Counted from the stretch's first letter, positions 1-6,231 are shown. The stretch: DNA of 7,015 nt from Dehalococcoidia bacterium (GCA_030606165.1 JAUWGZ010000067.1:1-7015); one strand, 5' to 3'. Numbers and translations: made by a program. Notes: generated from the letters alone by a model not told the origin.

Positions 1-1972
1 CACCGGGGGTAGTTACCGAGCCGCCAGCGGTGCTGTCTGCTGTAAGATTATAGCTCAGCAGTGCAAAGTTAGCGGTGATGGCATAATCTCCGTTCATGGT
101 GATGTTGGTTGCGGCGGCGTTGACATCAGCAATGGTGCTCACATCACCGGTCCAGTTGACAAACCCGTAACAGGCATCCGCTTCGGCCACCAGGTCGACC
201 ACCGTGCCGCAGCCATAGGGAAACACTCCCTCACCGGGGGTAGTTACCGAGCCGCCAGCGGTGCTGGAGGTGGTGAGGTCATAGGTGATGTTGGGGGCAA
301 TAGCCACCAGTTGCCCTATATTATAAGTACCTGGAAACGCAATTGTGGCGGTTCCGTCTCCTGTGGCACTTGTTGCAGACCTAGTACCATATCCCAGTGA
401 TAAATTCAAGTCATAGGTCAAATTACTCGGCAAATCATAAGCCTCTGACCAAGAGGACGGATCGCCGCTAGCGACGGCATAACTGCTTATGTCGAGATTG
501 TCATAAATACCACAGAAGAACAAAATCTTACAGTCGGTGACAGAGGGGCTTATGCTTGGAGCTGTAATTGTCGTTGAGGTACTGCTAGTCGTTCCATTAT
601 GAGCGTTTATTGGGTTTATGGGGTTGTGCCCATACCAGGCAGTAATTGCTCCCCTGTTTGAAGCGGCACATGTTGCAGTAAAGGTAAAGGTACTGGCGGC
701 TACATCGCTAGCATCGGCAATCTTCCAGAATAATGCTGATGCCATGTATCCAGTGTATGGACTAATACTCATGTACCTAGTATCCTGCCTTATAGTTGTC
801 CAACCAGCCGGTGCAGTAAAAGTCCCAATATCAGGCAAAGAAGTGCTCTTAATCCCAAATACTTGGGCAATCATTAAGTCGCCAACGGCTAATCCTGCGG
901 GCTTGGTAATTACACAGCTTGTTGAGTCTGCCCCGGGGCTAGAACCAGCAGAGCGGAAAGTTACCAGTGCAAAGTTAGCGGTGATGGCATAATCTCCGTT
1001 CATGGTGATGTTGGTTGCGGCGGCGTTGACATCAGCAATGGTGCTCACATCACCGGTCCAGTTGACAAACTCATAACAGGCATCCGCTTCGGCCACCAGG
1101 TCGACCACCGTGCCGCAGCCATAGGGAAACACTCCTTCACCGGGGGTAGTTACCGAGCCGCCAGCGGTGCTGGAGGTGGTGAGGTCATAGTTGATGTTGG
1201 GGGCAATAGCCACCAGTTGCCCTATATTCCCATCAGGTTCCGAAGTTGTGGCCGTTCCGTCTCCCGTAAAGGTTGTCTCGGGCCTGGTAGCGTATCCCAT
1301 TGATAGACCCAAATCCTGGCTCAAATCAGAGGGCAAATCATAAGCCTCTGTCCAAGGGGATGGATTGTTGTTAGCTATGGCATAACCGCTCTGGGTGTTA
1401 TTATCCCCATTGAAAATGCCGCAGAAGAGCAAAATCGTGCAGTCGGCGACAGTGGGAGTTATGCCCGGAGACGAAACTGTTGTCGAGGGGGGTGAGTAAA
1501 TATTGCCCCGCCCGTTATCATCGTTTATCGGCGCTGTGGGGTCGTGCCCGTACCAAGCCGTAATTGTTCCCCTGTTTGAAGTGGCACCTGTTGCAGTAAA
1601 GGTAAAACTAGCGGCGGCTACATCGCTAGCATTGGCAATCTTCCAGAATAATGCTGATGCCAAGCATGGTACACCTGGATATACATCCTGCCTTATACTT
1701 GTCCAACCAGCCGGTGCAGTAAAGGCCCCAAGATTAGCACCAAAATAGGGGTCAGCCCCAACCACCTGGGCAATCATTAAGTCGCCAACGGCTAATCCTG
1801 CAGGCTTGGTAATTACACAACTTTCTGAGTCTGCCCCGGGGCTAGAACCAGCAGAACGGAAAGTTACCCATGGGGCCGCCAGGGCTGGCATGGCCGTTTG
1901 GGCGGCTATCGCCAGGCCCAAGCTCAGCACCAGTACCAGTGCACACAGGACGACAACGATTTCTCTCCTCAT
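1..1972 (-). CDS. Secreted surface protein with duplicated beta-rich/InlB B-repeat-like modules (3' end outside window)
   Basis: The minus-strand frame is open for 657 codons from ATG at 1972 to the window edge, so the C-terminus is missing. A signal peptide is clear: MRRE, a hydrophobic stretch at residues 5-23 and an ALAA cleavage-like site near 33. Residues 36-261 form a Thr/Ser/Gly-rich domain with 'PAGLAVGDLMIAQV', 'FTAPAGWTSIRQD', 'ALFWKIA' and 'ITAWYGH', resembling beta-sandwich domains of secreted or phage-structural proteins. Residues 262-335 resemble a divergent InlB B-repeat (Flg_new_2-like) with 'FVNWTGDVSTIADVN'. The pair repeats at 337-563 and 564-637, and another InlB-like repeat starts at 641. 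Role inferred: extracellular adhesion or envelope protein; no enzyme motif is visible. Each InlB unit has two cysteines (286/299 and 588/601) that could pair. The upstream ATG at 1980 hits a stop after three codons, which fixes the start at 1972. Confidence 0.9.
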   Translation of the reverse strand, partial: MRREIVVVLCALVLVLSLGLAIAAQTAMPALAAPWVTFRSAGSSPGADSESCVITKPAGLAVGDLMIAQVVGADPYFGANLGAFTAPAGWTSIRQDVYPGVPCLASALFWKIANASDVAAASFTFTATGATSNRGTITAWYGHDPTAPINDDNGRGNIYSPPSTTVSSPGITPTVADCTILLFCGIFNGDNNTQSGYAIANNNPSPWTEAYDLPSDLSQDLGLSMGYATRPETTFTGDGTATTSEPDGNIGQLVAIAPNINYDLTTSSTAGGSVTTPGEGVFPYGCGTVVDLVAEADACYEFVNWTGDVSTIADVNAAATNITMNGDYAITANFALVTFRSAGSSPGADSTSCVITKPAGLAVGDLMIAQVFGIKSTSLPDIGTFTAPAGWTTIRQDTRYMSISPYTGYMASALFWKIADASDVAASTFTFTATCAASNRGAITAWYGHNPINPINAHNGTTSSTSTTITAPSISPSVTDCKILFFCGIYDNLDISSYAVASGDPSSWSEAYDLPSNLTYDLNLSLGYGTRSATSATGDGTATIAFPGTYNIGQLVAIAPNITYDLTTSSTAGGSVTTPGEGVFPYGCGTVVDLVAEADACYGFVNWTGDVSTIADVNAAATNITMNGDYAITANFALLSYNLTADSTAGGSVTTPG
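59..964 (-). repeat. Module copy 2 of surface protein repeat (302 codons)
   Basis: Residues 337-638, in the same order as copy 1. Block words such as 'KPAGLAVGDLMIAQV', 'FTAPAGW', 'ASALFWKI', 'EAYDLPS' and 'NIGQLVAIAPN' are shared. It is followed directly (from base 58) by a third InlB-like unit, 'LSYNLTADSTAGGSVTTPG', without another beta-rich domain in between, so the C-terminal part of the gene may consist of tandem InlB-like units. Confidence 0.9.
965..1867 (-). repeat. Module copy 1 of surface protein repeat (301 codons)
   Basis: Residues 36-336 of the surface protein. The copy starts at 'VTFRSAGSSPGADS' and ends at 'ITANFAL', and the next copy begins on the following codon with the same words. 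Its InlB-like 3' part (about 1189-965) matches copy 2 with only three base differences that I can count, while the 5' domain is much more diverged. Confidence 0.9.
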
Positions 1973-1979
1973 CTTTCCA

Positions 1980-1985
1980 TCCTTT
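1980..1985 (-). promoter_or_regulatory. Ribosome binding site of surface protein gene
   Basis: On the minus strand AAAGGA lies 7 bases before the ATG at 1972. It supports this start over the ATG at 1980, which overlaps the site and is followed by an in-frame TGA. Confidence 0.6.
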
Positions 1986-2131
1986 ATTACTTCTGGCTAT
2001 TGCTTTGTCCATCAATCCCTAATCAACTAATAAATTCGGCCATTTATTTCTACAGGCATATACAACAATCCTTAAGACTAATTAAATATAGTCTACGAGA
2101 CGTTCGCTTCCTCGTCAATCACTCATTAGTA

Positions 2132-2199
2132 CCCCTACTTTCGTAGGGGAGATGCTTGTCCCCTCTCAATTTGTGGGGGAGCACACAAGGGGCTCCCCT
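2132..2199. repeat. Two GC-rich hairpins in the divergent intergenic region
   Basis: The first is a perfect 7-bp stem, CCCCTAC-tttc-GTAGGGG (2132-2149). The second pairs GGGGAGC (2176-2182) with GCTCCCC (2192-2198) across a 9-base loop. Neither has a T-tract, so they are poor intrinsic terminators. They lie between the divergent surface-protein gene and tyrA, and look like remnants of a dispersed palindromic intergenic repeat. The rest of 1973-2131 is AT-rich and holds the surface gene's leader; I see no gene in it. Confidence 0.6.
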
Positions 2200-2203
2200 A
2201 CAG

Positions 2204-2236
2204 AATGACAGGAAGAGAAGGGCTCGCAATGACAGG
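2204..2236. repeat. AATGACAGG direct repeat, 24-base period
   Basis: AATGACAGG occurs at 2204-2212 and 2228-2236. Read on the minus strand this gives 'CCTGTCATT', a word common in short intergenic repeats of several bacterial groups. The second copy contains the -35 hexamer of the tyrA promoter. Confidence 0.5.
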
Positions 2237-2257
2237 CGGGACTTACGCTGCTATAAT
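2229..2257 (+). promoter_or_regulatory. Extended -10 sigma70-type promoter for tyrA-aroA
   Basis: The -35 element ATGACA (2229-2234, 5 of 6 to consensus) is followed by a 17-bp spacer and a perfect TATAAT (2252-2257), preceded by the TGn extension (TG at 2249-2250). The expected transcription start, about 7 bases downstream, falls on or beside the GTG at 2264, implying a leaderless or nearly leaderless message. No Shine-Dalgarno sequence precedes that GTG, which fits. Confidence 0.75.
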
Positions 2258-2263
2258 GATACC

Positions 2264-3124
2264 GTGCTGGTTACCATCGTCGGTTTAGGGTTAATCGGCG
2301 GCTCAATCGGGTTAGCTTTAAGGCGAGGGAAGAAACCTGGGTGGGAAATAGTCGGCTATAGCCGTCGTCAGGAAACTGTAGCCAATGCCTTAAGTTTAGG
2401 CGCCATTGAGCGAGGCGAAACCAACTTAAAGGATGCGGTAGAGCAAGCTGATTTTGTCATCATCGCCACACCGGTTCTGACGGTAAAGGAAATCTTCTCC
2501 CAGATAGCTCCTCATCTTCCCTCTGGTTGCATGGTCACCGATACCGCAAGCACGAAAGTCCAGGTTATGAGATGGGCCGAGGAAATACTGCCGCCAGCGG
2601 TGGACTTCATTGGCGGACACCCCATGGCCGGGAGGGAAACTTATGGCATCCAGGCTGCTAAAGCCGAATTATTTCTGGGGTGCACTTATTGTCTCACCTC
2701 ATCAGAGAAAGCTTCACCAAAATCGATAGATACGGTGATAGGCATAGTCAAGAAGCTTGGAGCCATACCTTTTTTCATTGATGCTCATGAGCATGACAAC
2801 CTGGTGGCTGGCATTAGTCATCTACCCATGTTGCTCTCGGCGGCCCTGGTATCGCTAACTACCAAGAATCCTTCCTGGTCTAAAATGTCTAAACTGGCGG
2901 CCTCTGGCTATCATGACCTTACTCGCTTGGCTTCGGGGAATCCTGAGGTAAATGCCCATATCTGCATTAGCAATAAAGAAGCTATAGTTAACTGGATAGG
3001 TAAATTCAGCCAGGAATTGGAGAGGTATCGTCAACTGGTGGCTGAGGGGGATAAACGCTTGGAACAAGCCTTAACTGAGGCTAACAAAGCAAGACAAGAA
3101 TGGCTGAACAATTTGTCGGCTTAA
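2264..3124 (+). CDS. tyrA: Prephenate/arogenate dehydrogenase
   Basis: Predicted to oxidise and decarboxylate prephenate (or arogenate) with NAD(P)+ towards tyrosine, in the cytoplasm. From the GTG start the product has 286 residues, normal for a stand-alone TyrA with no chorismate mutase or ACT domain. The N-terminal Rossmann motif is GLGLIGGS (7-14). Next come 'ADFVIIATPV' (62-71), 'DTASTK' (93-98), the substrate-site 'GGHPMAG' with His119, 'HDNLVAGISHLP' (177-188) and 'DLTRLASG' with Arg221. The usual second His of the 'SHLPH' motif is Met189. The frame is open upstream to a TTG at 2156, but those 36 residues are encoded by the intergenic repeats and promoter and do not resemble TyrA, so GTG 2264 is preferred. 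The stop overlaps aroA. Whether prephenate or arogenate is preferred cannot be told from the sequence. Confidence 0.93.
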   Translation: MLVTIVGLGLIGGSIGLALRRGKKPGWEIVGYSRRQETVANALSLGAIERGETNLKDAVEQADFVIIATPVLTVKEIFSQIAPHLPSGCMVTDTASTKVQVMRWAEEILPPAVDFIGGHPMAGRETYGIQAAKAELFLGCTYCLTSSEKASPKSIDTVIGIVKKLGAIPFFIDAHEHDNLVAGISHLPMLLSAALVSLTTKNPSWSKMSKLAASGYHDLTRLASGNPEVNAHICISNKEAIVNWIGKFSQELERYRQLVAEGDKRLEQALTEANKARQEWLNNLSA

Positions 3125-4455
3125 GGTCGTTTTCGCCAAGAGCGGAAATAAGAACTATCAAACCTTGTCCCAAGTTGGCAGGGGAGGTAGTTCTACCTGG
3201 TGATAAGTCTATTTCCCACCGGGCTGTCATCCTGAATAGCTTAGGTAAAGGTAAAGCCGAGATTGATAATTTCGCTCCGGGGAGAGATTGCCTGGCCACT
3301 GTTAGGTGTCTGAGAGCCCTGGGGGTGAAAATTGACAGAAAAGGGTCGCGGGATTCACCTACTCTATTAGTCTCGGGAACTGGCGAAGATGGTCTTAAGG
3401 AGGCCAACAATGTGCTCGATGCCCAGGATAGTGCCACTACAATGCGTCTTCTTGGTGGTCTTCTTTCCAGCCAGCCTTTCATATCTGTTATTACCGGAGA
3501 TGTCTCTCTTCGTAATCGCCCCATGGGCAGATTGATTGAGCCACTGAGGTTGATGGGTGCTGAGGTGTGGGGAAGGGGGCGAGATTCCTTTGCCCCTCTA
3601 GTCATTAAGGGGAAAAAGTTACGTGGTATAGATTTTACCTTGCCTGTTCCTAGTGCTCAGATTAAATCAGCGATTCTGCTAGCCGGTCTTTTTGCCCGAG
3701 GCAATACTGTCTTACATCAAGCAATCCCTTCCCGGGACCATACAGAAAGGATGCTTAAACGGATGGGAGCCAGTTTGGAAAGCCAGGGAAATTTGATTTC
3801 CTTGTTGCCTTTGAGCAGCCCCTTAATTCCTGTCAACCTTCGCATCCCAGGCGACAGCAGCTCAGCAGCCTACTTTCTAGTTGCCGGAGCTATTCACCCT
3901 AACGCCAGGATAGTGATAAGGGATTGCGGGATTAACCCGACACGAACGGGAATCATCGATATTCTCCTGGCTATGGGAGCCAGGCTGAAAATAGATAACA
4001 AGCGACTGGAGGGTGGTGAACCTTTAGCCGATATTGTGGTAGAATCTAGCGAGTTAAAGGGGATAGAGGTCGGTGGCGATATTATCCCTCGCCTCATTGA
4101 CGAGATTCCTGTGTTAGCCGTAGCTGGCTGTGTTGCTAAAGGGAAAACTGTGATCAGGGATGCCGGGGAGCTGAGGGTGAAGGAATCAGACAGGATTGCC
4201 ACTGTGGTAAGTGAGTTTTCCCGCCTGGGTGCTAAAATTGAGCCTCTGCCGGATGGCATGGTCATCTATGGCGGTAGACCTTTGTCAGGCACAGAGGTTG
4301 ACAGCCATTTCGATCACCGATTGGCGATGAGCTTGGCAGTAGTTGGTTTGATAGCCAAAGGAGAAACAACCATCAATCATGCTCAAGTGGCACAGGTATC
4401 ATATCCTGCCTTCTGGCAAACTTTGCAACAAGTATTAAATGCTGATAAATCCTGA
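3100..4455 (+). CDS. aroA: 3-phosphoshikimate 1-carboxyvinyltransferase (EPSP synthase, class II-like)
   Basis: Transfers the enolpyruvyl group of PEP to shikimate-3-phosphate, the sixth shikimate-pathway step leading to chorismate. The 451-residue product is slightly long because about 17 residues precede the usual N-terminus. ATG 3100 is the only plausible start and overlaps tyrA by 25 bases, suggesting translational coupling. Visible motifs: 'LPGDKSISHR' (32-41; Lys36, Ser37, Arg41), 'SAQIK' (185-189), 'RDHTE' (212-216), 'NPTR' (279-282), 'DEIP' (334-337), 'KESDR' (361-365) and 'FDHR' (404-407). SAQxK, RxHxE and NxTR together mark the class II type. The loop equivalent to E. coli Asn94-Ala-Gly-Thr-Ala-Met-Arg100 reads D110-S-A-T-T-M-R116, placing Ala112 at the Gly96 position and Leu117 at the Pro101 position. 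Ala at Gly96 is known to reduce glyphosate binding; the effect here is inferred. Confidence 0.96.
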   Translation: MAEQFVGLRSFSPRAEIRTIKPCPKLAGEVVLPGDKSISHRAVILNSLGKGKAEIDNFAPGRDCLATVRCLRALGVKIDRKGSRDSPTLLVSGTGEDGLKEANNVLDAQDSATTMRLLGGLLSSQPFISVITGDVSLRNRPMGRLIEPLRLMGAEVWGRGRDSFAPLVIKGKKLRGIDFTLPVPSAQIKSAILLAGLFARGNTVLHQAIPSRDHTERMLKRMGASLESQGNLISLLPLSSPLIPVNLRIPGDSSSAAYFLVAGAIHPNARIVIRDCGINPTRTGIIDILLAMGARLKIDNKRLEGGEPLADIVVESSELKGIEVGGDIIPRLIDEIPVLAVAGCVAKGKTVIRDAGELRVKESDRIATVVSEFSRLGAKIEPLPDGMVIYGGRPLSGTEVDSHFDHRLAMSLAVVGLIAKGETTINHAQVAQVSYPAFWQTLQQVLNADKS

Positions 4456-4527
4456 GCACGGAATCCTAAATGCTAAACAATAAGTAGGCTGTGTAGTTAC
4501 AACAAGATGAGTTTTAGTAATTAAGTT

Positions 4528-4533
4528 AGGAGG
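4528..4533 (+). promoter_or_regulatory. Strong Shine-Dalgarno site of remA
   Basis: AGGAGG ends 6 bases before ATG 4540. This is one of the two strong ribosome binding sites in the window, in contrast to tyrA and the zinc-ribbon gene, which have none. The 84-base gap after aroA has no clear promoter or terminator, so remA may be read from the tyrA promoter. Confidence 0.8.
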
Positions 4534-4539
4534 GGCAGC

Positions 4540-4812
4540 ATGGCTACAGAATTAGTTCATATCGGTTTTGGTAGTGTTATCGCTGTAAATAGGGTGATTG
4601 CTTTCCTTTCCATAAATCAGCAACCAATCAAGCGACTCCTTAGGGAAGTAAGAGAGAAAGGACTTTTAATTGACGCCACTCATGGCAGGCAAGCCAAGAC
4701 CGCTATTCTCTTTGACACTGGTCACATGATGTTGGCTGCCGTGACAGCGGAGACCATAGCTCACAGGTTAGCCACTGTATCCGTGCCGTCTGAGGAAAAA
4801 GTTGAACTGTGA
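4540..4812 (+). CDS. remA: RemA/DUF370 family DNA-binding regulator
   Basis: A 90-residue protein matching the RemA (DUF370) family, small oligomeric DNA-binding regulators; in Bacillus subtilis RemA activates biofilm-matrix and osmoprotection genes. Seen directly: 'HIGFGSVIAVNRVIA' (7-21), 'PIKRLLREVREKG' (29-41), 'LIDATHGRQAKTAILFDTGH' (43-62) and 'AVTAETIAHRL' (67-77). Arg18 and Arg50, at the positions I recall as DNA-contacting in B. subtilis RemA, are kept; the following Arg51 is Gln here. Length equals the family norm. It lies directly upstream of gmk and overlaps it, a pairing also seen in Firmicutes (remA-gmk), which supports the assignment. The targets in this organism are unknown, and a role in controlling the neighbouring surface protein would be guesswork. 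Confidence 0.92.
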   Translation: MATELVHIGFGSVIAVNRVIAFLSINQQPIKRLLREVREKGLLIDATHGRQAKTAILFDTGHMMLAAVTAETIAHRLATVSVPSEEKVEL

Positions 4813-5461
4813 AGTGCCTGATCGAAGCCTTGAGTCGAAGCTTCGAACGAAGCGAAGAGGCGACAGGAGTTCTCGACCCCTGCTCGTCGTTCTTTCCGGA
4901 CCTTCGGGAGTAGGCAAGGATACTGTGCTTACCAGAATGAGAAAGTTAGGGCGTCCCTTTCACTATGTCATTACCGCTACTACACGTCCTAAGCGTGGCG
5001 GGGAGAAGAATGGAGTGGATTATCACTTCCTTTCCCGGAAAGAATTTCAACAAATGATAGATAAACACCAGTTCCTGGAGTGGGCCAATGTCTACGGCAA
5101 CTACTATGGTGTACCAAAAGAGGAAATAACCTCGGCTTTATCCAAAGGGGTAGATGCAGTAGTCAAAGTAGATGTTCAGGGTGCTGCTACTATCAAGAAA
5201 ATTCTGCCCCAAGCAGTATTTATTTTCCTCATGTCTCCTTCGGTGGAAGAACTAGAAAAGAGGTTGAGGAAGCGACGTAGCGAGTCTTCAACAAATTTGG
5301 CCCTAAGGTTGGAAAGGGCTAAAGGGGAAATAAAAAGCCTGCCGCTTTTCGATTATGTGATAACAAGTCGCCAAAATAAGCTTGATGAAGTTGTATCCCA
5401 GATAGACGCTATTGTCGCTGCTGAAAAATGCCGTGTGAAGCCCAGGATTGTGGAACTTTAG
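4802..5461 (+). CDS. gmk: Guanylate kinase
   Basis: Phosphorylates GMP to GDP with ATP in the cytoplasm. P-loop 'GPSGVGKDT' spans residues 33-41 (Asp where Ser, Gly or Thr is commoner). The GMP-binding segment is 'TTRPKRGGEKNGVDYHF' (60-76), followed by 'EWANVYGNYYGVP' (93-105), 'VDVQGA' (123-128) and the lid-region 'RRSESSTNLALRLERAKGE'. The start is uncertain. TTG 4802 has GAGG 6 bases upstream and overlaps remA by 11 bases, giving 219 residues; GTG 4814 gives 215. Both leave a basic, low-complexity extension (residues 7-25) before the conserved core, which begins at 'LLVVLSGPSG' (27 onward). CTG 4880, with AGGAG at 4865-4869, would yield the typical length but needs a rare start codon. The gene ends inside a terminator hairpin. 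Confidence 0.94.
   Translation: MNCEVPDRSLESKLRTKRRGDRSSRPLLVVLSGPSGVGKDTVLTRMRKLGRPFHYVITATTRPKRGGEKNGVDYHFLSRKEFQQMIDKHQFLEWANVYGNYYGVPKEEITSALSKGVDAVVKVDVQGAATIKKILPQAVFIFLMSPSVEELEKRLRKRRSESSTNLALRLERAKGEIKSLPLFDYVITSRQNKLDEVVSQIDAIVAAEKCRVKPRIVEL
4819..4870. repeat. Repeat-like palindromic DNA at the start of gmk
   Basis: TCGAAG occurs at 4822-4827 and 4835-4840, the latter forming a perfect 12-base palindrome TCGAAGCTTCGA (4835-4846), followed by 'CGAAGCGAAGAGGCGACAGG'-type DNA. It encodes only Arg/Lys/Ser-rich residues absent from other guanylate kinases. The composition resembles dispersed intergenic repeats more than coding sequence. Confidence 0.4.
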
Positions 5462-5497
5462 CTTCCTGGTTCCCCCAGGAAGCTGCCTGTATTTTTT
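5460..5497 (+). terminator. Intrinsic terminator after gmk
   Basis: A perfect 10-bp stem AGCTTCCTGG / CCAGGAAGCT (5460-5469 with 5475-5484) has a 5-base loop and is followed, after a 7-base gap, by six T (5492-5497). The last two bases of the gmk stop codon are in the stem. The gap before the T-tract is longer than ideal, so termination may be incomplete. Confidence 0.7.
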
Positions 5498-5525
5498 GAC
5501 AATATCCCCACTTCACTTCTACAAT
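5496..5525 (+). promoter_or_regulatory. Near-consensus sigma70-type promoter of the zinc-ribbon gene
   Basis: TTGACA (5496-5501) is a perfect -35, followed by an 18-bp spacer and TACAAT (5520-5525, 5 of 6). The first two T of the -35 are the last two T of the terminator tract. Transcription should begin near 5531-5533, only 3-5 bases before ATG 5536, and no Shine-Dalgarno sequence is present. Confidence 0.75.
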
Positions 5526-5535
5526 AAGCCTCAGT

Positions 5536-6231
5536 ATGAGTTTGGCAGAGCAACTTTATAAGCTGCAGCAGGTTGACCTGGAGCTTCAAAGGAATCAACA
5601 AGAGCTAAATGAAGTTGAAAATCGGTTGAGTGATGATAAGGCCTTGGTTGCCGCCGAGTCTAAACTTGCCGCGCAAAAAGAACAACTGGAAGACGCGAGG
5701 AAAAAGCAAAAAAACGCTGAATGGGAACTGGGAGACCTTCAAGAGAAAGTCAGGCAGATTGATAGCAAACTTTACAGTGGCGCAACCAAGGATCCCAAGG
5801 AGCTGGTTAACCTTGAGAAAGAAGCCAAAAGCCTTAAGAGTCAGATTAGGCCAAAAGAAGATGCCCTCTTAGGATTAATGAGCCAGGTAGAAGAGATAGA
5901 AGCTAAAGTAAAAACTACCACCGAAGAGCTTGAACGATTGAAGCGGGAATGGGGGCAGGGGCAAGAAACTTTGGGGCAAAGGAAAGGCGAAATTGAAGCC
6001 GTGCTTGCTAAGCTCAGGGAAGACCGTAATAGACTAGCACAGCAAATTGACTCTGAAGCCCTCAACACTTATGAGCGACTCAGGCTAACAAGTGGACAAG
6101 CTGTAGTCAAAGTGGAGAGGGGAAAATGCCAGGGATGCCACATCACCGTGCCTACAAGTCAATGGCAGAAAGCCAAAGCTGGCGATTTAATCCAATGCAC
6201 TAGCTGTAGCAAGATACTGTATCTGGAGTAG
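5536..6231 (+). CDS. Coiled-coil protein with C-terminal C4 zinc ribbon
   Basis: A 231-residue protein of the widespread family with a long coiled-coil hairpin and a C4-type zinc ribbon (Pfam zf-RING_7; CT398-like). Residues 1 to about 180 are heptad-like and rich in Glu, Lys, Gln and Leu, with a probable turn around 'SGATKDPKELVNLEKE', a segment well conserved in the family. The ribbon contains CQGC (198-201) and CTSC (221-224), so all four zinc ligands are present. There is no signal peptide or membrane segment, so it is probably cytoplasmic. Its biochemical role is not established; nucleic-acid binding or a scaffold role is often proposed for this fold. ATG 5536 is preferred because it fits the family N-terminus ('LYKLQQVDLEL') and lies just downstream of the promoter. 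It appears to be its own transcription unit. Confidence 0.9.
   Translation: MSLAEQLYKLQQVDLELQRNQQELNEVENRLSDDKALVAAESKLAAQKEQLEDARKKQKNAEWELGDLQEKVRQIDSKLYSGATKDPKELVNLEKEAKSLKSQIRPKEDALLGLMSQVEEIEAKVKTTTEELERLKREWGQGQETLGQRKGEIEAVLAKLREDRNRLAQQIDSEALNTYERLRLTSGQAVVKVERGKCQGCHITVPTSQWQKAKAGDLIQCTSCSKILYLE

Noticed and set aside
1..1972. Repeats as a CRISPR array or transposon pair
   Set aside because: The repeat unit is about 900 bases and in frame within one coding sequence; there are no short regular repeats with spacers.
2085..2118. TTGACG ... TATATT as a minus-strand promoter of the surface protein gene
   Set aside because: The spacer is about 22 bases, and the only 17-bp alternative -10 (TAGACT) is weak, so the pair is not a supportable promoter.
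618..2146. Several plus-strand open frames of 74-124 codons
   Set aside because: They are antisense shadows of the continuous minus-strand surface protein gene or lie in its AT-rich leader; their shared words reflect the repeats on the other strand.
2132..2149. Hairpin as an intrinsic terminator
   Set aside because: No T-tract on either side, and it lies between divergent gene starts where no transcript needs to end.
2156..2263. TTG 2156 as the start of tyrA
   Set aside because: The extra 36 residues come from intergenic repeats and the promoter, have no TyrA similarity and no ribosome binding site; the Rossmann fold starts right after GTG 2264.
3081..3605. 174-codon minus-strand frame opposite aroA, and similar ones at 3894-4265 and 2855-3067
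   Set aside because: Shadows of strongly supported tyrA and aroA coding sequence.
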